DNA of 64,000 nt from Cryptomeria japonica (lineage: Eukaryota > Streptophyta > Pinopsida > Cupressales > Cupressaceae). Both the position numbers and the translations under genes were made by a program. The notes under the pieces were generated by a model. It did no database searches and was not told the origin of the DNA. It saw only the letters and a program-made list of their open reading frames with translations. Shown piece after piece: positions 34,676 to 46,424 of the stretch. How positions within the stretch are numbered: position 1 is the stretch's first letter; each line of letters starts with the position of its first letter. Location: assembly GCF_030272615.1 (NCBI RefSeq), contig NC_081406.1, forward strand, positions 247,127,218-247,191,217, written 5' to 3'.

Positions 34676-36011
34676 GGAGATTACAAAGACACTATTAGGT
34701 GCCATCTGGTTAAGGGATTTTATTTAAGGCCTGTCAGTACCTTTACCCTGTTAAAGGTATCCTTGTTAAAGGTCTTAGGATCATCAATTAAGATGACACC
34801 TGGTTAAGGGATTTTACAATGGAACCTGTTAAAGTCCACCTGGTTAAGGGTTTTTGAGTTGCAATGGTTAGAAAGCAACATAAATATGATATGATGGAGT
34901 AGTTATTGATAGCTTGATCAAATCACAATGAAAATCATACTCTATCCGTACTGGTTGTGTCTGCTCTACACAACGCCGGTTTTCTGCCTATACCTTCGAC
35001 TCTGCACTCTGTCGGTTCTCTAACCCTTGGCTCTGCACTCAATCAGTCCTCTTACCCTCGGCTCTACACTCAGTCGGTCTACCTCATACACTCTTTGCTC
35101 TGCTAAATATATTAGCACTTCCTCACACTCTACTTTGCACTTTTTGGATCGCCTTGCACATGATTTGTACTTTGCAAATTTCAGGATCAAGAATATTTTG
35201 AATGAACTCAAAATACTTTATACATTATTTTCCGTCACCTTCAGGTGTTTCCTTAATCAATGCGATCATAGATTTTGGTAGATTTAGAATTCAAGTCTTC
35301 TCGCTCTTCCTTTGCAAACTATGCAACAATTTCGCCAACTACTCAACCAATTATGTCACTACATCCCCCAAAAATAGTGACTTCTGGGTCGGGTTCAATC
35401 TTATAAATGCAAACCAAAAAATCCACAAGTAATCATGGCTTAATTGCATGATGACCAAAGTTGACTTCACCAACCTTTAGTTTGTTGTAGACACAAGCTC
35501 ACCAACTCACCTTTTGCCACCGCAACTGAATAACCGATCACCGCTCCAAGATTTATGGTGATCACCTATCTTCCTTCTGCCTCACCGGTGTATCGATATA
35601 CCACTGCGCTCTACATTACTGGTTCAACCTTTGATTGTCGGTTTGTTGTGCTTACATCAAGTCTCTTTTCCTGTTTGCCAATGAGGTTTCAGTTTGCATA
35701 CAACCTCAAGCCTTCTTGCCTAAGTCACCTTTTGTGACTCCATCATCATCAAAATGACCAACCTGAAGATCTGACCTCAACACCGATCTTCTTGAGTGAC
35801 AGACCGATTAGCTTAGTTTGTCTTCCCTTGAGCTGATTGAACCTTGGTCATCTGTCTCTTATGTTGTTTCCATGTGTTTACAAGTCATCACCTTTACTAT
35901 TGATATACACCACTCCACCAATACCACTCCACCGATTAGTGTTAGACATCAATGACAAATCTCAGCGCATATACTGATTCTCTGAATTAACTAGTTTCGT
36001 CAATGCCAACA

Positions 36012-36025
36012 ATCTCCCCCTTTGG
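36012..36025 (-). promoter_or_regulatory. Polypurine tract of the copia element
   Basis: Minus strand CCAAAGGGGGAGAT immediately before the 3' LTR start TGTTGGC. Confidence 0.9.
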
Positions 36026-36358
36026 CATTGATGGCAACACTTCAGATTCTGTCTTATCAGTTGCATGTACTTTCTTTATTTCTTTCTTTATTTTTGTACC
36101 GGTCATTACTTATGCTCTGAGTAATGAATATCTCCCCCTAACATTGGTAATACTCTGTTTCAGCAACTTTAGCTCAATCACTACTTACCAATGCTCAAAT
36201 AATAATCATATCTCCCCCTTTGACAACAATGTTAAAGATGTATTTCAATACACTAATCGAGATTGCTCCCCCTAACCGAAGTAGTCCACACTTATCAATC
36301 TAGTCTTAGAGATTTTTCATAAATAAATCATACCAGATTGATATAGAACCCCTTTTAC

Positions 36359-39300
36359 TTATTTTATTGCAGGTAGGGGCATCATCCCTAGCTTACCTTT
36401 GAGGTATTAAAAGGTATCCTTTTGTAGTGGCTTGGTGAAGATATCAGCCACCTGCTCTTTTGTTGGTATATACTCCAACCTCACTTCCTTTTCTTGAACC
36501 TATTCCCTTAGATAGTGATATTTGATAGCTATATGTTTTGTCTTAGAATGCATCATCGAATACTTGGATATGTCGATGGCACTGGTGTTGTCACAGTGAA
36601 TCACTACTGGTCGAGTCACCTTTTCTTGGATACCTTCCGATAATTGGTTGATCCATACTATTTGTGTGCAATTGATTGCAACAACCACATACTCTGCCTC
36701 AGTTGTGGATTGAGAGATGCAATTTTGTTTCTTGCTTGTTCATGACACAATCCTATTTCCAAGAAAAAATGCACCTCCACTAGTGCTTTTTTAGTCATCA
36801 ATGTTCCCTGCCCAATTTGAATCAATGAAGACACTTAAGCTAAAGTCTCCCTTATGTGGATACTAGAGACCATACTCATCAGTCCCCTTTAGGTATCTAA
36901 ATATTCTCTTGACTGCCACCATATGAGTCTCTTTCGGATTTGCAGAAAATCTGGCAACCAAGCCAACGGCTTGTGCTATGTTCGGTCTACTATGTACTGC
37001 ATACTGCAACTTACCGATCATGGATCGGTAAAGTGTCTTATTTACTTCATGAGCCTCATCATTTTTGGAGAGCTTGCAACCTGTAACCATTGGATTTCCA
37101 ACAGATTTGCAATCTTCCATTCTAAAACTCTTCAAAATTTCCCTTATGTACTTAGTTTGGCTGATGAATATGCCATTCTTTAGCTGTGCGACTTGCAGGT
37201 CGATGAATTTTTTTATCTCACCGACCATGGACATCTCAAATTCTTCCTTCATTTGTTCTGCAAAACCTCTACTCATCTCATCATCTCCTCCAAAGATAAT
37301 TTCATCTACAAATATTTCAGCAATTAGATGTTTTCTTTCTTCTCTAGTCTTCAGATACAGGTTACTGTTATCACTGGTTCTCTTGAACCCTATGCTTAAT
37401 AGATATGAGTGCAACCTCTTATACCAAGCTCTTGGTGCTTGTTTTAGCCCATATAGAGCCTTCTGCAACTTGCATACCATATTTCTTCCATCTTCATATG
37501 CAAACCCTTACGGTTGCTCTATGTATACTTCTTCCTCTAAAATACCATTCAAGAATGCCGATTTGACATCCATTTGGTAAACTTTGAAATTTTTGTAAGT
37601 AGCATAGGCCAGCAAAATTCTAACCCCTTCCAGCCCGGCCACTGGTGCAAAGGTTTCTCCATAGTCAAAACCTTCTTCCTGAGCATAGCCTTTGCAGACT
37701 AATATTGCTTTGTTTCTTACCGCTTGACCGGTTTCATCCATTTTGTTTCTAAACACCCATTTGATACCTATTACATTTTTGTTTCTAGTTTGGGTACTAG
37801 AATCCAAGTTTCATTTTTCTCAATCTGCTCTAGTTCCTTATCCATGGCTTTGATCTAGTCATCATCTTTTAGAGCCTCCTTTGCTATTTTGGGCTCAATT
37901 ATAGAGAGCAGACATGCATTCTCTCTTGCTCTTCTTCTAGTCAGTACTCCTGCATCTTTGTCACCAATGATATTTTTAGCGGAGTGATTGTTTCTGACAT
38001 ACTTTGCTAGTACCAGTTCATTTATTGGAGCTTCTTCTACCGATTGTGTAGGTTCTACTTCACAAGCTTCTTCATTTTCCACTACAATAGGATTCTCTTT
38101 AGCAGGTTCGATCAGTGCAAAGTACTCGAATCCTTTATAATCCTCTGGTTCACTCTTGTTGTCCTATTCATTTTTCTCAAAGAACTCATCTACTCTAACA
38201 TTTACACTTTCCACAATCTTACCGATCCTTTTGTTCAAACACCAGTATGCTTTACTCTTTGTGGAGTAACCTAAGAAGGTTCCTTCATCACTCTTGGGAT
38301 CAAATTTTCCAGAGTACTCATCCCTCTTGATATAGCACCTGCTTCCAAATATTTTAAAATAGCAAACATTAGGTGAGTATCCACACCATAATTCATAGGG
38401 AGTTTTATTTGTCCCTTTCTTTACCTGTATCAGGTTCAAGGTGTACACAATAGTGCTCACTGGTTCTCTCCATAAGATATGTGGAATATCCTTCTATATC
38501 ATCAGAGTCCTCACACAATCAATAAGAGCTGTGTTTCTTCTTTCACCAACCCCATTTTGTTGAGGTGTTCTGGGTGCAGACATCTGTCTCATAATCCCCT
38601 GTTCTTCACAGTAATTCATAAATTCTTGAGAGGTGAACTCTCCTCCTCTATTTGATCTCAAACATTTCATATTCTTACCGGTTCCTCTCTCTACTCGAGC
38701 CTTGAAGACTTTAAACATGTGAAAGGCTTCTAATTTTTCTTTCAAGAATACAACCCACATCATTCTTGAGAAGTCATCCACAAACAACATGAAATATCGG
38801 TCTCCATATAAACTCTTGGTTCTCATAGGACCACACAGGTCTGCATGAACTAAGTCCAACACATTTTCAGATGAAAAAGATTTGTCGTTGAAACTAGACC
38901 CGGTCAACTTTCCTAGTTGACATTCTTTACACATAGCATTTTTCGGTTTCACAATATTAGGCATAAATCTGACAGACTTTGTCTTACTGACTTTTTCTAT
39001 GCTATCAAAGTTAACATGACACAATCTTTTGTGCCACAACCAACTATCTTCTACCTTTGTAATTAGACAACTACCTATGGTAGTGTCTAGGTGAAACAGA
39101 TTGCCTCTAGACCGTTTACCGGTAGCAATCAAACTTCCTAATTTGTCATTTTTTTTGCATATTCCTTCATTGAACTCTAACTAGTAACCCTTATTGTTAA
39201 GTTGTGCAACACTTAACAAACTATATTTTAGCCCTTCTACCCATAAACATCTTCACAATTTGTTTTATCATTTAGGGCTATAGATCCCTTACCTTTTATT

Positions 39301-40466
39301 GCACGAGGAGCATCATTTCTGAATCTCACCATTCCTCCATTGCAATCCTTCATGCTAAGGAATTTGTTTTTGTCACCGGTCATGTGGTGAGTGCAACCAC
39401 TATCAATTACCCAGTCTCCACACTAGTTTGAACTAGAAATCAGTGCCATATCACCTTCCTATGTGTTATCTTCCTTTACTACCACAAATGCAATTCCATC
39501 TCCATCAGATCCTTTTGATTCTTCATCAGTAACTCCTTCTTCTGCAAGATAGCACTCCTTCTTGTTCTTGTCCTTGTAGCTTCTAAAGTTATCCTTCCTA
39601 TCATTGTTAGGACATCTGGATGCAATATGACCTATTTTATTACAGGAGAAGCACTTCAAGGGAAGTTTACCTTTATACTTTCCTTTTCCTCTTGGCAGTC
39701 TTCTTGCCAATAGAGCTTCAATTTCATCTTGTTCATGTTCTTCAAATAACAAGTTATCATTTTCATGAGAATGATCGGTTCTTACAGTAGAACTACTTCC
39801 GGTTTCTTCTCTTCTCCTTGTATGTGCATGCATCATGGAAGATTTGAAGGAGATAACAATATTTGGTACATTGTTATCATAGTTGCTCAGTTCGAAGGCA
39901 GTCAACTTTCCAATCAGTGAATCAAGCGAAACATTAACTGTTCCCAGGGATCTGAGTTCCTGAATTGCAGAAACTCTGATGGCATATTGTGATAGCAAAG
40001 TCCTCAAGATTTTGCTAACCACATCATCTTCTTCAAGCTTTCCTCCAACACTTCTGATGGAATTTACTACATCCTTTATCCTTTTATTGTATTGTTCTAT
40101 ATTTTCTCCTTCTTTCATCCTCATCTCATCAAATTTTCCTCTCAATCTATCCACTTTAGCTTTTTGAACATGAGGATCTCCTCCATAAACTGTCTTCAGC
40201 TTATTCTACATCTGAAAAGTTGTTTTCAAATCTTAAACCTCAACATACTCATTATCAAAAAGAGTGTTAGCAATCAGATCCATAGCAGGAGTATTGTCTT
40301 GCCTTTCTTTGATCTAATCTAGAATGAGAACCCCTAAAGGTTCATTGTACTTTGTGATTACATGATTCCAGTAATTTTATCCTAGGGTTCTTAGTTAAAG
40401 CTTCATTCTGCCACACCATAAGGTATAATTCTCATTAGGGAACTTAGGACCCTCCTTTCGCATCAT
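36359..40466 (-). pseudogene. Ty1/copia gag-protease-integrase-RT-RNase H polyprotein, inactivated
   Basis: Reading the minus strand: gag core (ENIEQYNKRIKDVVNSIR), CCHC knuckle CFSCNKIGHIASRC (~39625-39666), protease IDSGCTHHM (Asp at 39402-39404), pre-integrase HHCC (HKRLCHVNF; CKECQLGK), integrase core (HADLCGP; LRSNRGGEF; NGVGERRN), RT (GYAQEEGFDYGETFAPV; MDVKSAFLNG; YGLKQAPRAWY; FVDEIIFG) and RNase H (STTEAEY; ADIFTKPL), ending at 36359. The second catalytic Asp of integrase reads Asn, and the RT catalytic DD reads DE. Stops and frameshifts occur in gag, after the protease, and at 37505 (QP-stop-GF). The gene order IN before RT defines copia. Confidence 0.95.
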
Positions 40467-40516
40467 CCTGGATCTTTCCTTAAGTTGTTAAGCTTCTTCT
40501 AAATCTAAAGACCAGA

Positions 40517-40528
40517 GCTCTGATACCA
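40517..40528 (-). promoter_or_regulatory. Primer binding site of the copia element
   Basis: Minus strand TGGTATCAGAGC, two bases inside the 5' LTR edge at 40531. Confidence 0.95.
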
Positions 40529-40530
40529 AT

Positions 40531-42120
40531 TGTTAGTCCCAACCAGTGCTAAAAGGGGAGGGGTGAATCAACACTTTACCAGTTTTGTACAATTAAAACT
40601 TTTAACTCAAGTCTACACTAACTTAATACTCATCAATATAAACAATTACTGCAGAAGAATATGCATGCATGAAAAGATACATTGTGACACCAAGATTTAT
40701 CTCGTGGAAACCCAAATGGGAGAAAACTACGGTGTGAGTAGGAACTCACAAAATTTGTACTCTTCTGGAGTATGCCCGGTGAAGAGCCATCCCTATTAGG
40801 AAATTACAAAGACACTGTTAGGTGTCACCTGGTTAAGGGATTTTATTTAAGGTCTGTCAGTGCCTTTACCCTGTTAAAGGTGATCTTATTAAAGGTCTTA
40901 GGATCATCAATTAAGATGACACCCGGTTAAGGGATTTTACAATGGGACCTGTTAAAGTCCACTTAGTTAAGGGATTTTGAGTTGCAATGGTTAGAAAGCA
41001 ACAGAAAGATGATCTGTTGGAGTAGCTACTGATAGCTTGATCAGATTACAATGAAAATCATACTCTATCCATACCAGTTGTTTCTACTTTGCACAACACC
41101 GATTTTCTGCTTATACCTTCGACTTTGCACTTTGCCGGTTCTTTGACCCTTGGCTCTGCACTCTGTCAGTCCTCTTACCCTCAGCTCTACACTCTGCCGG
41201 TCTACCTCATACACTCTTTGCTCTACTAAATCTATTAGTACTTCCTCACATTCTACTCTGCACTTTTTGGATCGCCTTGCACATGATCTGTACTTTGCAA
41301 ATTTTACGATCAAGAATATTTTGAATGAACTCAAAATACTTTAGACATTATTTTTCGTCACCTTCAGGTATTTTCTTAATCAATGCAAACATAGATTTTG
41401 GTAGATTTAGAATTCAAATCTTCCCGCTCTTGCTCTCAACACTATGCAACAATTCTGCCAACTACTCAACCAATTCTACCACCGCATCCCCCAAAAATAG
41501 TGACTTCTGGGTCGGGTTCAGTCTTATAAATGCGAACCAGAAAATCTGCAAGTAATCATGGCTTAATTGCATGATGACTGAAGTTGACTTCACCAACCTT
41601 TAGTTTGGCATAGACACAAGATCATCAACTCACCTTTTGCCACCGCAACTGAATAGCTGATCATCGCTCCGAGATTTATGGTGATCACCTATCTTCCTTC
41701 TGCCTCACTAGTGTACCGGTATACCACTGCTCTCTACATTACCGATTCATCCTTTGATTGTCGAGTTGTTGTGCTTACATCAAGTCTATTTTCCTGGTTG
41801 CCAATGAGGTTTCGATTTGCATACAACCTCAAGCCTTCTTGTTTAAGTCACCTTTTGTGACTTCGTCGTCATCAAAATGACCAACCTAAAGATCTGACCT
41901 CAACACCGATCTTCTTAAGTGACAGACTGGTTAGCTTAGTTTGTCTTCTCTTGAGTTGATTGAACCTTGGTCATCTGTCTCTTATGTTGTTTCCATGTGT
42001 TTATAAGTCATCACCTTTACTACTGAGATACACCACTCCATCGGTCAGTGTTAGACATCAATGACAAATCTCAGTGCATATAACGGTTCTCTGGATTAAC
42101 CGGTTTTGTCAATGCCAACA
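40531..42120 (-). repeat. 5' LTR of the copia element
   Basis: 1,590 bp; pairs with 33147-36011. Confidence 0.95.
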
Positions 42121-42207
42121 ATGTTTTCTTGTTGCTTTCATTGTGTTACTCTTGTTGCATAAGCCGGTTGATTCTCTTTGAGGGTTTTACCGGTTATGAA
42201 TGCATCA

Positions 42208-42218
42208 TGGTATCAGAG
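42208..42218 (+). promoter_or_regulatory. Primer binding site of the gypsy element
   Basis: TGGTATCAGAG directly after the LTR end TGCATCA. The last base of the 12-nt site differs (T for C). Confidence 0.85.
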
Positions 42219-42224
42219 TTGGTT

Positions 42225-43311
42225 ATGGACTGGCTAGTGGAAGAATTGTTTGCGAACATTGAGGCATTCCTTTGGGTGGATAGATCATTGATTGGAGGCA
42301 AGTTGCACATGTGTTCAATAGATCACCGAGGGGAGGCAATTGAAACTAGCAGTCAGATCGTCGAGCTGAGGCAGTTCACCGGAGTGGAAGAGGAGATGCT
42401 GCCTAGATGGACAAACCCCCAAATGGTAGAGCAGATGATGGAAGACTTCAAGAATGAAGTGAGGAACGAAATTTGAAATACTTTTGCTAGTTTGTAGAGA
42501 AACCCTGATTTTGAGGATGAATATGAAGTCGGTGAAGAGCTTGAGGAAGCTGAAGGACCAGAAGATGAAAGAGAGGAAAGATTCCTGAGAGCAATGGCGC
42601 AAGCGAGTAAAGTTCATAAAGTTGAAGTTTCTAGCTTTTTTGAAACACTGAACCCGGAGGATCTGATCGATTGGATTAGAGAGTTGGAGGATTACTTCAA
42701 GTTTGAGGATGTCAAGGACCCGCAGAGAGTTCGGTTGGCACAGACTAAGTTGAAAGGGCATGCTTCCTTACGGTGGAACAAATTGCAGAAAGATAGAGTG
42801 GAAATCCAGTGAATTGAAGATCACCCAATGGAGACAAATGGTTGCAAGATTGAAGGCCAAGTTCATACCGGGAGACTATGAATTGGAATTGTTCAAGAAG
42901 TTACAGAACCTGAAATAGAGAAACATGATTGTGAAGGAATATACTAAGGAATTATACAAGGTGGTGATTAGATTTGGACATAGAGAGATGGACAAAGAAA
43001 AGGCGGCGAGGTACATAAGTGGATTTGCTTTTAACATTCGAGATGAAATGAGTATGTTGAGGGTTTCCACACTTGAAGAAGATAACCATCATGCTTTTAA
43101 GGCTGAGGAGAAGATGAGAAGAAGATAATTGAATAGAGGGAAGGAGAAATTCAAAGGTCAGATGAGTGACAATCTAAAGAAACCCGTTGAGGAAGATGAA
43201 TCAAAACCTAAGTGGAGTAAAGAACCAGAGCAGAAATCTCAGAGGAAAGGTAGTAGCAGTATCGGTAGAGAATTTCCTGGCAAATGTTTCGTGTGGAGAA
43301 ACCTGACATAG
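42225..43311 (+). pseudogene. Gypsy gag, broken
   Basis: Starts just after the primer site. A coiled or acidic N-terminus is followed by a retrotransposon gag core (DLIDWIRELEDYFKFEDV; LKGHASLRWNKLQKDR, ~42659-42801) and a basic tail. In-frame stops lie at 42474 and 42810 and frameshifts after that. No intact zinc knuckle is visible. Confidence 0.85.
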
Positions 43312-43405
43312 ATTTTATGAATGTAAACAGGGAATGGCAAGAAGTTGTGTGGCAAATGAGGAACCAGAAGGTGAAGGTACCAAATCTGACTATGCACCGG
43401 AGAAA

Positions 43406-43475
43406 GGAGAATCCCTTATGTTCAGAAGAAAGGATACCAAGGAGAATCCCTTATGTTCAGAAGAAAGGATACCAA
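43406..43475 (+). repeat. 35-bp tandem duplication at gag/protease junction
   Basis: GGAGAATCCCTTATGTTCAG occurs at 43406 and 43441, shifting the frame between gag and protease. Confidence 0.93.
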
Positions 43476-44049
43476 ATCTACTCAAAGGAAGAGTCTTTTC
43501 CAGATTGTGTGTAAATCAGGTGGTAAGTGTTGCAAGGTTATTCTAGATAGTGGAAGTACTGACAATTTGGTATCTGAGGAGATGGTTGTGAAGCTTGGAT
43601 TGAAGAGGCTTGAGCATTCATGTCCTTATGAGGTAAGTTGGTTACAAGATGATCAAAATATAGAGATAAAGGAGCAATGTTTTGTGAATTTCAATATTGG
43701 GCCTTTCAGAGATGAGGTTTTGTGTGATGTTGTATCTATGAGTGCTTGCCATGTCTTGTTGGGAAAACCTTGGCAGTATGATAGAGGAGCTATTTATGAT
43801 TGTAGAAGAAACCTGGTCACTATTGAGAAGGATGGGCAGAAGTTCACATTGATTTCTTTGAAGGAGAAAGAGAAGGAGGTAAAGAATCTGAGTCCTGAGA
43901 AAAGTTGTAGTACTGAGAAACCGATGGTAGAGGTTATACCAAAAGGTTTGAAGAAATATCTGATGGCAGAGGTTATACCGAAAGGTTTGAAGAAAGATCT
44001 GATGGAACCAGTTGTAGAGGTTATACCGGAGGGTGACCTAAGTTTGTAG
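43453..44049 (+). CDS. Gypsy retropepsin-type protease domain, open fragment
   Basis: An open stretch of 198 residues. The aspartic protease motif VILDSGSTDNLVS is intact, with the catalytic Asp codon at 43546-43548, and the downstream HVLLGKPW block is also present. The C-terminus holds three copies of an EVIPKGLKK-like repeat (43930-44035). In an intact element it would process Gag-Pol. Here it is isolated, with no RT following, and the upstream gag is broken, so it is probably not functional although the domain reads well. Confidence 0.8.
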   Translation: MFRRKDTKSTQRKSLFQIVCKSGGKCCKVILDSGSTDNLVSEEMVVKLGLKRLEHSCPYEVSWLQDDQNIEIKEQCFVNFNIGPFRDEVLCDVVSMSACHVLLGKPWQYDRGAIYDCRRNLVTIEKDGQKFTLISLKEKEKEVKNLSPEKSCSTEKPMVEVIPKGLKKYLMAEVIPKGLKKDLMEPVVEVIPEGDLSL

Positions 44050-44354
44050 AAGGATTTGACATTTGAGCCTAATGGACAAATGGAACCGGATGATAGAGAG
44101 CTTATGGTGACAAACCGAATGAAGTCTTGTAGCAGAAGTAAATCAGAGTTGTAGAAGAAAGAGAATAGTAAATAGAGACAATGTATAGATCTCAGAGGTT
44201 AGAGAAGCCGGTGGAGGCACCGGAGGAGCTAAAGTAGAGGTTGGCAGATAAAGAAGATGTTTGGATGAGAAATGGGCATGGAGTCTTTATTCTGAATCCT
44301 TTTAGATGTTCATGAGTTGCCTCTCATGAAACATCTTTTTCTACCTGGGTTGTC

Positions 44355-46424
44355 TAATGCAGGAGCATCCCCGGTCGATGAGCAATCTTGCATCAACCAA
44401 AAATATTTCCTTTCAGTTTTGTTCTTGTCTAGTTCTTTATGTTGTTTTATGTGTTCTTACTGGTTGGCACCGATAGTTGCTTGTTCTTCGTGGAAGATCT
44501 TATTTTCGGTTTCCAGGCCGATTCATGTGCTTAATTCCATATTTTCAGTTCATTTGGGTTCTTTTCTGGCCAGTTATCGCTTCCGGTTGACTGTTTCTGG
44601 GTTCCAGGACAGTTCTTGTGCTTACTAGTTGGCTTTCCTTCATTACTGGTGATGAGCTAAAATAATATCTCTTTTATTCCTATAACTGATAAGCTTTTGC
44701 TATGTTTTAAGTTGCATATTGGGATAGTGTTTAAGTCATGTGATGTATTAAAGTTTGACTATGTGCATTCTGAATGACAACTAAACCCATTAAACCTTGT
44801 ATTGTTTTGACCTATTATTCCTATTGCCATGCGGATTATTATAGGTAATATCACGTGTGGATGTATAAGTGTTATGATTAATGAAAATAGATATATATGT
44901 ATGCTTGTATGTTCTAACTTTTAAATGCATAAATAAATAAGTTATTGCAGAAGCGGTTATTTCAAGCCAGATGGAGAATCACGTCATGAAAGCAGTTGGA
45001 GACATTTAAGGGTAGTTAAACATTCAAAACAACAGAGAAGATGGTGTGCATAAGAATCGGTAAAGGAATAGCAAGGCAATACCAAATTCATTTATGTTCG
45101 TCTTCAACAAACATCAATCTAGTAAACACTGCCATGCTATATTCTTAACTACGATTTAGCTGAGTTCCATGTTTTTTGTGGATTAACTTCTTCTCTTTGC
45201 AGTCATAAATGTTTTTCGCCTCATTTCATGGTCATGATCTAGATAGTAGGAAGTTTTATATAGTTTTCTTATAAATAAAGACCTGCACCTCTTCTAAGAG
45301 GTTAGACAACGTTTTTCCAAAACTTGAAGCATTTCTCTCATTTCATGTGTTGTATCAGCTTTTGAAAATAATTAATAAAATCTATGTTATTATGAGTATA
45401 TAAAATCATTTTTGAAGTCTAGATACACTCATCCAAGGGGGCCCACTTGGTGAGTATTCCTGTGTGTTTGTTAGATTAAGTTTTCTCTTTGTTGCAGTAG
45501 ATGTTCTAGCGACTGACTGTTCTTGCAACCACTGGAACCAGATCTTGTGACTGTTCCTGCAGCCAAAGCAGACAGAGTAATTCCTGTTTGTTAGCTCTGA
45601 ACTTAGTTAACAATTATTTAGTTAGAATCTTCTGTTGATGTTAAGATTTCCTGTAGCCACTCAGTTGATATGTTTTCGCTTGTTTATTTCAAATAGACTT
45701 AGTTGTTGCAGTAGTGCAGAATGACTATCACAGGAACTTAGTGCATATACAATGCATACCCATTTCAAGTAATACGTCCCTGGGTTGACAAGTAAATGAA
45801 CTTCAGTCATAGAAATAATAGCTACTCAAAATGAATGACCAATCTTTGGGTTGAGATTTTAGCTCTGGTTATTGTTCCTATTGGTGAGGCAAATAATTGG
45901 CACAATTCTTGGCGTGTGAATCTATCTTGGGTCTTGTCCAATGTTCTTTGGTGTGTGGTCGACCTTCTTGCTGAACCGCACTTCATGTTTGTTATTTTCC
46001 GTAAATATTTCTTTAATTCTTAGGGTTGGCCTAATTACACGTTTCATTTTCCTAAATTGGTAAATGTAATCTTATGAGTCCAACTCGGATATGTTCCGGT
46101 GGGTATAAATATGTTACGTAATTATTTGTAGGGGAAGATGACGTAGAATTGAGATTGAGGATTGAGATTTGCATTTTGTGATCCGACATTCTTAGAGTCC
46201 TGGATTGGATTGTATCTGGTTGATAGCCTGCATATAACTGGTTAACTACCGGATGTTCTTTGATGATTATACGATGATAACCGAATGGTTTTCGGAGATT
46301 TTGAAGCAATAATACGATCTGTTTATGTAATCTTGTTATGTTTTCTTGCTGCTTTTGTTGTGTTACTCTTGTTGTATAAGCCGGTTGATTCTCTTTGAGG
46401 GTTTTACTGGTTATGGCTGCATCA
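44355..46424 (+). repeat. 3' LTR of the gypsy element, with a 1.25-kb insertion
   Basis: Aligns with the 5' LTR in two blocks (44355-44649 and 45901-46424). The part after 46334 shows the unoccupied copia target site. Confidence 0.9.
44650..45895. mobile_element. Unclassified 1,246-bp insertion in the gypsy 3' LTR
   Basis: Defined by absence from the sister LTR near 32697-32705. The flanks ACTGG (44645-44649) and ATTGG (45896-45900) may be a target duplication with one change. It starts TGATGAGC but does not end in CA, and I see no terminal inverted repeat, poly-A or coding capacity. Confidence 0.7.

Larger units (their letters stand above)
33147..36011 (-). repeat. 3' LTR of the copia element, containing a solo LTR
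   Basis: Matches 40531-42120 once 33420-34675 and the 5-bp duplication are removed. Frames on it (for example 33146-33415 and 35027-35281) have shadows in the other LTR and are not genes. Confidence 0.93.
33147..42120 (-). mobile_element. Complete Ty1/copia element, minus strand
   Basis: Ends are TGTTAG...CCAACA on the plus strand, with target duplication ATGTT at 33142-33146 and 42121-42125. The unoccupied site, TTGTTATGTTTTCTTG, is seen in the sister LTR near 46330-46345. The 5' LTR is 40531-42120 and the 3' LTR 33147-36011 (enlarged by a solo LTR). Primer site and polypurine tract are in the right places for minus-strand reading. LTR divergence is roughly 5% by eye, so it is younger than its gypsy host. 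Confidence 0.95.
32405..46424 (+). mobile_element. Ty3/gypsy-type element with gag and protease, split by nested insertions
   Basis: The 5' LTR (32405-33146 plus 42126-42207) and 3' LTR (44355-46424) align, both near 825 bp once insertions are removed and about 10% divergent by eye. The 5' start reads CGATGCGGGAGC and the 3' one TAATGCAGGAGC; ends are TGCATCA. The flanks CCCTT (32400-32404) and CCCTC (46425-46429) fit a target duplication with one change. The primer site at 42208 directly follows the LTR. The interior after the copia insertion is only about 2.1 kb (gag, protease), so RT, RNase H and integrase are missing. Confidence 0.88.

Noticed and set aside
35027-35281. Frames at 35027-35737 paired with 41150-41860
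   Set aside because: Both are copies of the copia LTR; apparent conservation reflects the shared LTR, not a gene.
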